From Pomphorhynchus laevis (Eukaryota; Acanthocephala; Palaeacanthocephala; Echinorhynchida; Pomphorhynchidae), in contig WNNJ02000201.1 of assembly GCA_012934845.2 (NCBI GenBank), positions 1 to 64,000 of the forward strand: DNA of 64,000 bases, in the 5' to 3' direction. A model generated the notes under the pieces. That model was not told the origin of the DNA. It saw nothing but the letters and a program-made list of their open reading frames with translations, and did no database searches. Positions 8,622 through 20,398 of the stretch are shown one piece after another; the first letter of the stretch is position 1; each line of letters opens with the position of its first letter. A program made the position numbers and the translations under genes.

Positions 8622-10990
8622 TTAAATACGATAGCAGCAAAAGAGCGTAGAGCTCGTACAGGCTGGGTAAAGGGTAAAAAAACAAATATCAATAAAAATC
8701 CGAGTGTTCTAAGTTAATACATTCTTCAGACTTTTCTTGAAGGACAAAATACTAAAGGCCGACACCACTTGACTTGGTAGCTTATTCCAGCTATTCCACG
8801 TTCGATTAACAATTGTATTAAATATTTTTCGTGAACGAATGTGGATCTTTAACGTGAGGTGATTTCCCCTCAATCTGTTTGGATTTCAAAGTTCGAACAG
8901 TTTACGACAAACATGATCCCTCTGCCCTTTTCGAACATTAAGCGTTGTCCACAAAAACGTAATATGGATTCGTACAGGTTCATCTCTGTCGTAGTTTGAG
9001 GGTGGCAGGCAGGTGAAGCGTATCTCATTAAAGATAAGACATAAGCATTGTGAATTAACTTAAAACGGATGCGTCAAGCTGGCCAATGGTCTTTCTAATA
9101 ACTCCTAACATTCGACGGCATTTAGCAACTGTGTGACTGGTATGTGGGATGGTCGATAAGCTTCTATTTACGATCACTCCAAGGTCTTGAAATTAGGAAA
9201 CTGTTTCAATTTCTCTTCTGTAAATGGTATATGACGAATTGATGTGTAGATGTCTGATGCGCATATGTTTTGACTTATCGGGGTTTAATACCAGTTTCCG
9301 TTGATTTCACCAGCCCTTAATATTATCAATGTCTCTCTGTAGGATCATTGGATCTCGGTTATCCATTATTGGTCGCCAAATTTTCAAGTCGTCGGCATAT
9401 AACACATGGACTCGAAATAGCTGTAGTAAGCTCGTTGATGTAAATAATGAAGAGCAATGGTCTGAGTACCGATCCCTGAGGAACACCGCGTCTTGGAGTT
9501 TTTGTATTTGACATATGTTTATTGCCCAATACAGTAATCTTCCGATTTCTAAGGAAGGAGTTAATCCAATTTAGGAGGGTTTCTCTGATGCCGCACCGTT
9601 TCAGCGTAATATGGAGGACATCATAGTATATCCGATCAAATGCTTTGCTGAGCTCGAAAAGCAAAACATCAACACTAACTTATTACGATCTTGGAATTCG
9701 CTTCAGAGTGCGACCGTTTTGTCGTCTACTGCTTCAAGGTTTTGCGCCCTACTGGATGATGACCCTTCCTTCTCAAGACAACGGTGAGATTTTCAGTAGT
9801 TCATCTGAGGATGGAAGGACAAATGGACTCTTATTCTTTTTATTTCTTGTGAAGCAATTGGTAAAGAGCCTTGGCTCAATTTGTTGTCAATTAATAATTT
9901 TTTAATATCAGTCCAATAATATCGGTTGTGTATATTAATTGTATGTTATTTATCTCAAATGTATGTTTATTAGTAATCAAACTTTTTTTAATAATAATAA
10001 CTCCAGCCTCGGCATATCTGGTCCAATCACATCTCGCGAGTACGAGATTTGTGACAATAGATCTTCCTGGGCGGAAACCATGCTGGTTATCGCAGAGTAC
10101 TTGGCTTTCTCTCTAGGTGCCCGATGATTCGTTTAAAAAGCAGTTTCTCTAACACTTTACAAGTAACGCAGGTAAGCCTTATTGGCCGATAATTGCTTGC
10201 TAGATTACGATCGCCCGTTTTGTAGAGAGGTCGGATTGTAGAACATTTCCAATCTGATGATATACAGCCTGTCGACAAGAAATCGAATATGGTGTGTAAA
10301 GGTTCATATATTACTTGTGCAAGTTCCCGAAGAAGAATTGAAGGAATATTGTCTGATCCTGCTGCAATTGACCATGATAGCTTCAGAAGTTCGTAAAGTA
10401 CCTCAAATTTATCAAATGGAGTAAATTCGTAACACGGATATGAAGCCATGCAGACTCGGGGGCAATACTGACAGGTAGGACTCTCTAGCGTGAATATTGG
10501 GATATCTTTTTGGACAAAGATTGGAGACGAAGCACCTGCGTTTCTGACGATTTAGTGCCGTTACTTGATTTCGTAATGCCTTGTAATCGGTCCAAGAACA
10601 ATTCCCTTCTTTGAATTTTTTGTAAATTTTGTCTCGTGTCTTAATCATTTGTTTAATCAATTAAGCTCGCATTTAGAGCTTAATTGTTTGGACTTCTTAG
10701 CTTTAGACTTCGATGTTTTTCGTTTCATGATGTGCTTTACTTTGATCGTGTGAGATATGATGTGTGATTTTGGTTCCTCAACTATTATTCTATTATTATG
10801 TGTATGTTCAATGTCGTTCTTTGTAATTACTTAATCAACAGAAAAGAGACAAATAATTTTGTCCGGTTCACAGATGAAATATTCAAAATACTGGAAATAT
10901 TCGCATCTTCAAATAAAGGAATGTAATTATCCTAAACACATAACATTTTATCGAGATATTAAGCTCAATCCGCGAGCGTAGCGAGCTGAA
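8622..10990 (-). mobile_element. LINE family B copy 1, internally deleted (Jockey/CR1 group)
   Basis: Minus strand. The 3' end starts at the tail ATATTATTAAATAC and a GAGC/GCTC hairpin (8622-8660). Reverse transcriptase motifs read backwards along the window: AGSDNIPSILLREL, WKCSTIRPLYKTGDRN, NYRPIRLT and CKVLEKLLF (10087-10449), then FELSKAFDRIYYDVL and RRGVPQGSVLRPLLFIIYIN (9359-9664). A short ORF1 start, MKRKTSKSKAKKSKQL, lies at ~10725 and ends after about 23 codons. It is joined to a pre-RT region (RDKIYKKFKEGN, 10412-10660), so ORF1's body and the endonuclease are deleted. It carries a ~325-bp insertion at 9680. Confidence 0.8.
9680..10002. mobile_element. ~325-bp insertion inside LINE-B copy 1
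   Basis: Copy 2 reads CATCAACACTAAC directly followed by TCCAGCCT (12,534-12,555). Copy 1 has the same two flanks separated by about 325 bp. The insert starts TTATTACGATCTTGG and ends TTTAATAATAATAAC, a simple-repeat tail, and the bases TAAC/AAC occur at both ends, as a short target duplication would. That pattern fits a small retroposed element, but no tRNA-like head or promoter boxes were recognised. An open frame (9645-9905) crosses the junction and is probably not a gene. Confidence 0.55.
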
Positions 10991-11130
10991 CTGACAGGCA
11001 AAAACCTGGAACTGACAGGCAAAAACCTGGAACTGACAGGAAAAATCTGGAACTGACAGGAAAAATCTGGAACTGACAGGAAAAATCTGGAACTGACATG
11101 AAAAAAGAACTAGAACTGGCAGGAAAAATT
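10972..11130. repeat. ~20-bp minisatellite and palindrome at LINE-B 5' end
   Basis: About seven units of CTGGAACTGACAGGAAAAAT (some with GGCAAAAAC) run from ~10,991 to ~11,130. Just before them is GCGAGCGTAGCGAGC (10,973-10,988), a near-perfect inverted repeat. This mirrors the LINE-A 5' end: a CG-rich GCGAGC motif and then a minisatellite whose unit also contains CTGGAACTG. Confidence 0.8.
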
Positions 11131-11545
11131 GTTTTAATTTGGTAATATCAAGAAAATTGTTTTAATACGAATTATTTTGCGTAAATAATGATCATCCACT
11201 CTATCTTTGAAGCGTAATGTATCACTTTGGGCACTTTAAGTATTTGAGCTTAAAGAAATCTCTACATTTATTCTGAATCATAATATTGATGACAATAAGT
11301 GTAGCTGTGCTATACCTGAGTCGTTTATACTGAGATGTCGTTTCCATAGAATTGACTTCTGAAGAAATATTATAATTTATTAATCTTCTTTCGCAAACGT
11401 TGTAGCAGTGGTTTGATCCAATAGTAAATTAAATGCGAAATTATAAAAAATAACTCACTTATCATGTTATTTTATCAATCATTCAGTTCACATAACTTTT
11501 CTAAGAAATAAATATTATATTAATTATAATATTAATAGCGTGTTA
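11131..11545. other. No recognisable gene
   Basis: AT-rich sequence between the LINE-B1 5' repeat and the LINE-B2 3' tail. No coding motif or repeat seen here. Confidence 0.6.
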
Positions 11546-12905
11546 ATATTATTAAATACAACAGCAGCAAAAGAGCGTAGAGCTCGTACATCTGGGTAAA
11601 GGGTAAAAAACAAATATCAATGAAAATCCGATTGTTCTAAGTTAGTACATTCTTCAGATTTTTCTTGAAGGACAAAATACTAAAGGCCGACACCACTTGA
11701 TTTGGTAGCTTATTCCAGCTTTTCCACGTTCGGTTAACAATTGTGTTTAATATTTTTTGTGAACGAATGTGGATCTTTAACGTGAGGTGATGTCCCCTCA
11801 ATCTGTTTGGATTTCAAAGTTCGAACAGTTTACGACAAACATGATCCCTCTGCCCTTTTTGAACATTAAGCGTTGTCCACACAAACGTAATATGGATTCG
11901 TACAGGTTCATCTCTGTCGTAGTTTGAGGGTGGCAGGCAGGTGAAGCGTATCTCATTAAAGATAAGACATAAGCATTGTGAATTAACTTAAAATGGATGC
12001 GTCAAGCTGGCCAATGGTCCTTCTAATAACTTCTAGAATTCGACGGCATTTAGTAATTGTGTGACTGGTATGTGAGATGGTCGATAAGCTTCTATTTATG
12101 ATCACTCAAAGGTTTTGAAATTAGGGAACTGTTTCAATTTATCTTCCATCAATGGTATATGACGAATTGATGTGTAGATGTCTGATGCGCATATGTTTTG
12201 ACTTATCGGGGTTTAATACCAGTTTCCGTTGATTTCACCAGCTCTTATTATTATCAATGTCTTTCTGTAGGATTATTAGATCTCGCTTATCCATTATTGG
12301 TCGCCAAATTTTCAAGTCATCGGCATACAAGTCGTAGCGATCCCAGAGGAACGCCGCATCCAGGAGTTCTCGTCTTTGACAATGTTTATTGGACAATACA
12401 GTAATCTTCCTATTTCTAAGGAAGGAGTTAATCCAATTTAAACGGTTCCTCTGATGCCGTACTGTTCCAGCGTAATAATGTGGACATCATAGTATATCCG
12501 ATCAAATGCTTTTCTGAAGTCGAAATACAAGACATCAACACTAACTCCAGCCTTGGCCTATCTGGTCCAATCACATTTCGCGAGTACGAGATTTGTGACA
12601 ATAGATCTTCCTGGGCGGAAACCATGCTGGTTATCGCAGAGTACTTGGCTTTCTCTCTAGATGCCCGATGATTCGTTTAAAAAGCAGTTTCTCTGACACT
12701 TTACAAGTAACGCCGGTAAGCCTTATTGGCCGATAATTGCTTGCTAGATTACGATCGCCTTTTTCGTAGAGAGGTCGGATTGTAGAACATTTCCAATCTG
12801 ATGATATACAGCCTGTTGACAAGGAAAAATCGAATATGGTGTGTAAAGGTTCATATATTACTTGTGCAAGTTCCCGAAGAAAAATTGAAGGAATATTGTC
12901 TGATC
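11546..12905 (-). mobile_element. LINE family B copy 2, 5'-truncated
   Basis: This copy matches 8622-10,360 closely over its length, from the same tail (ATATTATTAAATAC) and 3' hairpin up to the AGSDN motif, where similarity stops at ~12,905. The reverse transcriptase pieces SDWKCSTIRPLYEKGDRN and NYRPIRLTGVTCK (12,631-12,822) are in frame; the QGS-YADD region is shifted. It lacks the 325-bp insertion of copy 1, which defines that insertion precisely. 5' truncation is normal for LINE copies. Confidence 0.85.
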
Positions 12906-13800
12906 CTCCAATCTGTACACAACCGTATAAATCTCATTTGCAATGTCTCCGCTTGACTACTGTTAGATCTCAATAACTTCTTGAGGACATTGTAAGCATG
13001 TGACAATGAGGGAAAATAGCGCCAATTTATAATTATCGTGATCAATTATAATTAGTCATAACTTTTCAATTTTCTGTAGACGCTATTAAGCAGTTAATAC
13101 ATTTTTTAATTTTAAAGTTAGATTGAATGAAATATAAACTTATAGATATCATCTCGGGGTGGCATTAGAAGTATATCTACAACTGCCCCTTGAATTTGTT
13201 TTGTTGTCGAAATAGCTCCTTCGATATCTATGGTTGATAACAATTTAATCAGTCTGGGTAATCCAGCTGAAATCTTATATCAGTTATTAACTGATACATG
13301 ATCGTATTTATAATTCGATATAGTTACGGTTTTCTAAGACGAATTCTTGAACCAGCTTTCAAAATACAGCAACAACACATGTCTCTTACAAGTATAGAGT
13401 GATTCGTTGATTGCATTTAATAATTTCCTAGTAATTTTCATAGTTGTTCAGCGATTACTATGTTCTTTCCCATATTGCTATACGCCAAGATCCTTACAGA
13501 TTCTAAGCCATTATTTAAGTATATTATAACTCACGCTTCGACTGTTTACTCCAGTGAATAACGCAATCAGCTTAAAAGCCTTCATTTATAATAATTTTAA
13601 CCAAATTACAACTGTTCAAATTGACAAAATTCGATTGAACTATTATTTTCCTTTCTTATTTATATAAATACAATAACCTATTCTCGGATTTGTGACGTTT
13701 TACTGTAATTCTTTCAGATAGTAATCATGCTCCAGATTATTTACCATATATAAGATATTATTACTCATTGAGGATAGAAAGAGCCAGCGAAGAATATTTC
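12906..13800. other. No clear gene; short coding-like stretch at 12,906-13,045
   Basis: The minus-strand frame at 12,851-13,045 contains WRYFPSLSHAYNVLKKLLRS, which looks protein-like, but its family was not recognised and it ends at the LINE-B2 truncation point. The remainder is AT-rich with no motif that can be supported. Confidence 0.4.
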
Positions 13801-13813
13801 ATTGCTTATCATC

Positions 13814-14005
13814 TTATATAGAAAAACAGTTATTTCGTATAAGCGAGAAGCAAGCTATGCCGAAACGACCGTTGAAGTCACCGTTCACAAACAATACAAG
13901 GTTTCTACAATTTATGCTAAACATGAAGTTTTTTATGTTTTTTTTAAACCAAAATCCGGATACTATTTTCTCTAGTGAATATAATATGTGCATAGGAAGT
14001 AACAT
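13814..14005 (-). pseudogene. Possible LINE endonuclease scrap
   Basis: The minus-strand frame includes VNGDFNGRFGIACFS. GDFN-R-G is a hallmark of EEP endonucleases of LINEs. The piece is only ~63 codons, has no other supporting motif, and could be chance. Confidence 0.3.
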
Positions 14006-14489
14006 ACGTATTGAAGATGTATGTGCATATAATGCTATTGAAAGAAGTTTCTTAATTTTTACAAAATTTTAAAATATAGTTAACTATATCTGTGTATAGT
14101 AGATATAGCTTATGATTGAGGCCAGCTTATTATCAGCAATATGAAAATATATTTTTATATTTTTAAATATTTTTCGTATATCGTAAATAATTATTTAATA
14201 AAAAAATATAAAATTTATCAGCTAACATTACTTATAAATATCATTTAAAATCAATAGTATATCATATAAAAATATAATTTTTAACATTTTATAAAAACGT
14301 AATATCGTCGGCACCTCTAACTATATTTTCAATAGACCGTAATTTGAACTCCTATTTCTTTTGCTGGATGTTCCCAAATTTTATATCATCGTCTGTTTTG
14401 AATTTTTGGTTATCCGGAAGTGTACATTGTAATCTTACCTGGGTTTCGTTTAATATTCCATGCGGTCAAGTCATTAGGTGGTAAGTGCT

Positions 14490-15210
14490 GGGTGCTTGAT
14501 TATTTGGCGATTCAAAACAAATCAACTCAGTTAACTGAATCTACATATTGAATGTAGTTATTAAATTATAAAAATAATAATGATGGTAAATCAAAATTTA
14601 AAAATTAAATAATAAATAATTATAAATAATAAATAATTGTTATAACATTTTGTATTATTAATATCAAGTTAAAATAAAAAATTGAAATTTTAAATAATAG
14701 GCATTTTTATGAATTGACTAATAAATAACATTCGATGTATGAGAGAATAAGAATTATAGGTTATCAGTAGAAACTGCTATGTTATCAGGTTTCGGTTAGT
14801 AAAATTCTTGAATTTTATTCCATATTCCATATAAAATCGAAAAGCCTTTACCAGCAAAAATAAATTAAACATTCTTCAATATTTCGATCCCTAAAAGGGA
14901 ACATTTGAGAGAACGAATGTTCCCTTCTTATTAACATTAGAAGTGAATATTTTAATATTTATTTAATATTAACTATTTATATTTAATATTTATTTATTAT
15001 AAAATAAAAAACATAATAATGCTAAATAAAAATTTAATAATCAAATAATAAAATAAATAATTGTTATAAGATTTTATAGAATTTATATCAAGTTAAAATA
15101 AAAAATTAAAATTTAAATAAAAGTCATTTTTATGAATTGACTAATAAATAACCGACGTTGCATCAGAATGAGGATTGGAGGTCATCAGGTCATCAATAAT
15201 AATAAATTAT
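14490..15210 (+). repeat. Two partial R1 repeats
   Basis: R1 is a dispersed repeat with an AT-rich left part ending TTTTTATGAATTGACTAATA, then AATAACA--CGATGTAT, AGAATAAGAATTAGAGGTCA and a structured right part. Here two left parts are present (~14,520-14,800 and ~15,000-15,200); the first continues into AACTGCTATGTTATCAGGTT before it diverges. Between them lies AT-rich unique DNA. Confidence 0.7.
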
Positions 15211-15498
15211 TATTGTGTTGATTAGTTTAAAGGTATTTAGGTGGCAAACTTCAATATTAGATACTTCAATAAATTCCACAGATATAAGTTTTAAGCTAAT
15301 GTTTTTTAATTATGTTAAGTTATATTAGCTAACTCTAGACTTTTCGTACAATATAACCCATGATATTTATTTCGTAGTACATAGTTTCAACTATGTATTA
15401 AGAATATAAGTTGTGTTTTCTCTGTTCTTAAGCTTGAATATTCGGTTAACACTCTTTTTGCTGTGAGCTTTTGGGGGTTGTGATTAAAGGTCCACATT

Positions 15499-15905
15499 TT
15501 ATCTGTGCTTGTTGGGTGTACATTTGACATTTACGCTGAAATACATGCATTTATAATGTATTTTCCTGTAGTTATCTGTGTTCTTCCCCGAAGCATTTAT
15601 TGATACTTGCTCGTCACAACGGCCCTTGAACAACAAGGAGAGCAATTCGGAGGCACAGAACTCACAAACAAAATCCCTAGACAGTAGAGATTTCGTCAGA
15701 CAAGATGGAACGTTGCAGTTGTTCATACGTCGCATCCAGATCTGCTGCAAGAGACTTCGCGTTGCTCATACCCAGAGGAGGGGTTTGCTAATTTTGGTAC
15801 AGTCTGATTGCGAGTACCGTTAATCTGCTGACTTGCTTTACATTTTTTCGTTTCTGTCTTTTTTGTCCTTGCCATCGATTGTTGTGTCGACTCGCTTCGC
15901 TCGTT
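15499..15905 (-). pseudogene. LINE ORF1 5' fragment with PHD-like finger
   Basis: Minus strand. A start MARTKKTETKKCKASQQING lies near 15,874 and, after a frame change near 15,740, CNVPSCLTKSLLSRDF and VCEFCASELLSLLF follow (~15,640-15,720). Layout and the FVC-FCA-L motif match the start of LINE-A ORF1 (7.7-7.89 kb), but the sequence differs, so this is another family of the same group. Just upstream lies ACGAGCGAAGCGAG (about 15,890-15,905), the same kind of inverted repeat seen at the LINE A and B 5' ends. Only the first ~130 codons remain. Confidence 0.65.
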
Positions 15906-16049
15906 GTAATCGAACAATTGTAATGTTGTTTATATTTGTCTCACAATGTATGTAGTTATAAGTAAAGAATTTTTTAACCAGAAATATAACAGAAAAATAG
16001 ATAAAATTAAATAGAAAAATATAAATAAAAATTTTAAAGGAAAAATACA

Positions 16050-16600
16050 TTATTTTGATTTTTTTCCTTAATAATAATTATTTCTTCCTCTATAATTGAT
16101 GCAATCATGTAGAATTACTGTTAGCTATTTTTCTTGAAATAAAGTCGCCGTATCGAGTTTTTTCGTTCGTAATGATTCTTTATATTAACAAGAAGATGGT
16201 TTTCTTTTGAATTATAGTTTAATCTAAATGCGATCAGTTCAAGTAATCGTTGGTATTCGTTAAAATTTGCATTTACTTGACCACCATAAAATGTTAAATA
16301 CATACATTGTTTGTATGTAACAGCTTTTTTTAATTGAAATAATTACTTCCATTTTGCTTTACACCTCTTTTTATTTCTTGTTAACTTTGATATTAAATTT
16401 TTTCTGATGTTTCTTTGTTACTAATGAAGTAGTCGGATTTTATGAATGAACTCTGTCGATTTCTGTTCTACTTATGAATTTTAATTTATTTAATGATTTA
16501 CTTGCATAATAAATGATTATAATTTAAAAGTGTCCAATGAAATTTTTCGGAAATTTTGGAATTTAACTCTATCTTACATTAGCGGCTTACACATTAGGCA
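16050..16600. other. AT-rich, no supported gene
   Basis: A 60-codon minus-strand frame at 16,121-16,303 (begins MYLTFYGGQVNANFNEYQRL) looks slightly protein-like but has no recognised motif. Nothing else seen. Confidence 0.5.
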
Positions 16601-16602
16601 AC

Positions 16603-17345
16603 TTGTATTTTGAAGGCGCTATCAAATATTTCGGCCTCATGTTGCTTCCCTTATTACGCTACGGTCTGAAATGCTTTTGGTTCGATTTGACGGTAGTCGA
16701 TATCCAAGCTATTGGCAATTGGTTTTGGCTCTTCCTCAAAAGAGTGGTGGGAGTGTCTCCTAAATCTTCGTCAACCGCTGTGCCGGTACTCAGTAGATCA
16801 AAACCACTTTCGGTGAAGCTACACGATAGCCACCTCCTTAGTGACACGCTCGCTTACGTAAGAAGTCTCTTTCAGAGTAAGATATCAAACTTGAATCCTG
16901 AGTTTCTCTTAACCCCTGCATACACACAGTCCGCGTGGAGAAATCCGAAATGCTACAAAAAACCTTTGGTTTGGAGTCTATCTTTGGACGGCTACCATTC
17001 AATGTTTAGTGTCGTACGACTTCCCTTTCACGCTATTTCAACCGATTGTCGTTGTAAATTTTGCTCAAATGAATGCTCAGCTCTTTTACATACTTTTGAC
17101 TGCCTCTTTCTTGCTTCGATATCTTTGCCGCAGATAGAGGTTTCCAGACGTAGCCTGAACGATTCGCTATTTGCATTCGTTGTCAAAGCCTCTGTAAGCT
17201 TGCATGTTGGACGAAGATTAAATTCGAACGAAGATTTATTTGATCGTTGATAGAAGAAAATGATTTTTGCAATTAGTTCTATTTTTTTTGTTAATTTTGG
17301 CCCTTCCGAAAGGCGAGTAGGAAAAATAAATCACTTCATTATTAT
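16603..17345 (+). pseudogene. LINE ORF2 C-terminal fragment and 3' UTR
   Basis: An open 215-codon frame (16,603-17,250) has the features of the region after the reverse transcriptase in a LINE: LLPLLRYGLKCFWFDLT then FLKRVVGV, LVWSLSLDGYHSMF, and a zinc-knuckle-like C-x2-C-x6-H-x3-C (CKFCSNECSALLHTFDC). The stop is followed by a 3' UTR with a CCTTCCGAAAGGC hairpin and a tail of ATTATT/ATGATG repeats, so the 3' end is intact. The upstream part is missing: a 5'-truncated copy. The clade was not determined; neither the knuckle nor the tail matches families A or B. Confidence 0.65.
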
Positions 17346-17424
17346 TTTTGATAATAATGATGATGACTTATAATTATTTAATTCTAATTAATTAATTTAA
17401 TTATTTAAATTTTATTTGGCATTA

Positions 17425-17545
17425 TTTTTAATAATACTGATAGCATAGCAGCTCCTCCTGATGACCTCTAATTCTTATTCTCATACATCGAATGTTATTT
17501 ATTAGTCAATTCATAAGTCTATTCAGTCGTTTAATAATTATCTAT
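17425..17545 (-). repeat. R1 fragment, inverted
   Basis: Reads (reverse complement) AGAATAAGAATTAGAGGTCA then CAGGAGGAGCTGCTATGCTA, matching the junction between the left and right parts of R1. Confidence 0.75.
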
Positions 17546-20244
17546 TATTTATTATTTATTAATATTTTTTAGCATTATTTTTAAATTTGTAATATTTAAT
17601 AGTTAATATTTAATAGTTGAAAGTTAACTGATCTGATTTACTCAAAATCGTTCGTTAATCAGTCTTCGATAGCCAATGTTAACTTTCAAGGTGAATATTT
17701 TTTTGTAAATTTAAAATTTTCCTGCAAACATTTCTTCAGCTAACTCGAATTGTTAATCATTGTTAATCATCTTTCCTGTCGAATTGTTAATCATTTTTAT
17801 CTTTGATTATTTTTTATTTATTTTTGATTTCTGTTTTTTATAAAAAAAAATGATTTTGTATGAAAATGTGCAAAATCAACCAGAAAACTTTTTTGTTTTA
17901 ACAATGGGTAACAACATATTTAAATACGCCTATCGATGTTGCTCCTTGTAAGTATATGAAATAGCTGTTAATTTGTATCCTTGTGTTGTTCAGCGGTTTT
18001 CTTTAATCACGTTTTGACATTTATTGACTGTTACTTTTGCATTACTACCAAAATATTTTACAAATGTTGTGACGGAACATAAAATCGTGCACTTGACAAA
18101 CATTACAACTTATAATTGAGAATATTTATTGTAAGTGTAAGTTACCGGATATATCTGTAGGCTCTAATATTGTATTTTTTAATTGGTTTAAAACATTAGA
18201 TTTTTCCACATCTAAAATAGGTGCTTTACTCATTTCCATCGCTCAAAATATTTACGAATCCAACTCTTGGGGAAATGTCTTTTTAAATTCATTTTAGTGA
18301 CTTTGCATTTCGTTATTCGACAGAGGCAATGTAATTTGTTGCATTAACAAAACGATGAGCGATTGTCTATTTTTAGTTATGTTAAAGCTTGACTATATAT
18401 TGTTTAAGTATTCAAAAAAAATCACTGAAACTATTCGAATATAAATTTTGCAATATTTTTAGTCGGCTAATTACAACTGACTTATATCTAAGCAATTTCA
18501 AGTTTATTATCACAATGCAATGATTACATCTTGTCGTTGCTTTCTGATGATTTTCAATTATTTAAAAATTAACTAATTCACATTAAACTTATTATTAAAA
18601 TAGTCCAATTGATCTTTTCTAATATGACGCCTGTATATAATCTTTAAATATTATGATTTATCATGAAATTTCTTAACTTGCTAATGGTTATACATTTATA
18701 TTTTATAATGTATACATGCAAATGCCATCATGTCATGTGCTTTCGTTGGCTAAGAATACTCGGTCTACATTCAGATCTTTAGTTAAAATTTACAGGTTAT
18801 AATTATTTTGTACGGTTCGTCTTGGGATCCACCATTATCAGTTTAATTATTTGGAATTTATGCAAATTTATATTTGCCAAGTAAGATTTTATTATGCAAA
18901 TATCATCTATTGATGTTCTTATTGCTGATGAGATATAAATTTCAGGCAAGCGCTGCTATATTAGGTTTAGTAATAGAGGTCGTACATTGATAACATAGCA
19001 ATTACTTTTGATGACCTTAAATTTTAATTATAATACATAGTATATTATTTATTAATCTATTTTTTAAAATGCTTGAGAATTTATACAAATCAATATTTGC
19101 CAAGTAAGATTTTATTAGGCAAATATCAACTATTAATGGTCTTACAAGTGATAAAGTACACCCATGCGGATTAGTTGCATAAATATTGTTTCTTAATTAC
19201 AAATATATGGATTTAAGTCCGGATTCTATAATATAACTGTTATAATTTATGCAATCATGTAAAAGAGCTGTTAGCAATTTTTCTAATTTTTCCTATTTTC
19301 TAAAAGATACTAAGCTCTATATTAGTATATATTAGTTATATATATTATATATTATATATTATAACAGTTTATTATATTAGATTATTATATTATATATTGA
19401 AAAAAGTCTAAGTGCTTTGTGCTCTAAGTATATAGAGCACTAATAGTATATATCATTAATATATTATATATTATATATATTAGTATATATTCCTTATAGT
19501 TTATTATATTTGATTAATATATTTTATACTGAAAAAATATTATTAAATATATTTTTTTCATTCAATTTTGTGCTCTAAGTTTCAAGAAAAAGTCTTGTTA
19601 AATCTATAGATGTTTTCATGTTTGCATTGTATGTTCATTTCTTTAAATAAATATACAAATAATATTAGTAAGATAATAGTAATATTATTAAATAATATAT
19701 TATTAAATAATAATATAGCTTATTTACTTTATATAATAGAAATTATAATTGTAAAAATATACATTATTTTGATTTATTTTTTTCCTTGAAATTTTTATCT
19801 ATTAAATTTAATTTTAATTAATAAAAATTTAATTAATTTAATTAATTTTTTAAATAATTTTTAATTTATATTATCTATTATATGTTATTTATTGTTGCTA
19901 CATCGCTAGTTGAAACATTTTAAAAAAATCAACTAAACTTTAGATGCTAATTTGATTTAATATAATATTTTAATATAATATAATATTTAAACTTTATATA
20001 ATATATGTACTTATTAATTATATTACATAATAATAGATTAAAATTAAAATAATAGATAAGATAATAGATTAAAATTCAATAAATTAATTTAATTTTTATT
20101 AATTAAAATAAAGTAAGTTACTTACTTATGTTATCTATCACGTTATACACAGTAAAATGAATACCTTATGAATACTTTATACTTTTCTTTACTTATACAG
20201 TAATTTTTACCTTATAAATGCAACCTTATGAAAGTGTCAAATAG
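17546..20244. other. AT-rich DNA with small duplications, no gene
   Basis: No coding exon could be supported. A ~65-bp segment with TTGCCAAGTAAGATTTTATTA occurs twice (~18,848-18,915 and ~19,078-19,142). A weak inverted R1 trace lies at ~18,975-19,070, and TA-rich palindromic runs at 19,320-19,550 and 19,690-20,060. Confidence 0.55.
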
Positions 20245-20398
20245 AAAAATCTCTTTATCACTCTGGCACAGGGTGTGTATCAAATCCATTGTAAGGCTTG
20301 TAACAATATATACATAGGGCAAACAATATTATACAAACTTAGCGTTTATCAAATTGAAATTGCCAACAATCATTTAAAAGGGGATCTGTCATTGTAAA
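20245..20398 (+). pseudogene. GIY-YIG endonuclease fragment, Penelope-like
   Basis: One frame reads GVYQIHCKACNNIYIGQTIL and continues about 20 codons to a stop at 20,396. The pattern GVY-I-C-x2-C-x3-YIGQT is that of the GIY-YIG nuclease domain of Penelope-like elements, where the CxxC pair is typical. Only the first ~45 residues of the domain are left, with no reverse transcriptase directly upstream. This fragment supports the presence of Penelope-like elements in this genome. Confidence 0.65.

Noticed and set aside
9645-9905. 86-codon + strand frame over the LINE-B1 insertion as a gene
   Set aside because: The frame crosses the insertion boundary and the LINE sequence is coded on the other strand, so it is a chance frame.
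14330-14490. Minus-strand TDDDIKFG-like stretch as a LINE reverse transcriptase box
   Set aside because: Only one short motif, in the wrong order relative to the neighbouring WNIK-like stretch; too weak to annotate.
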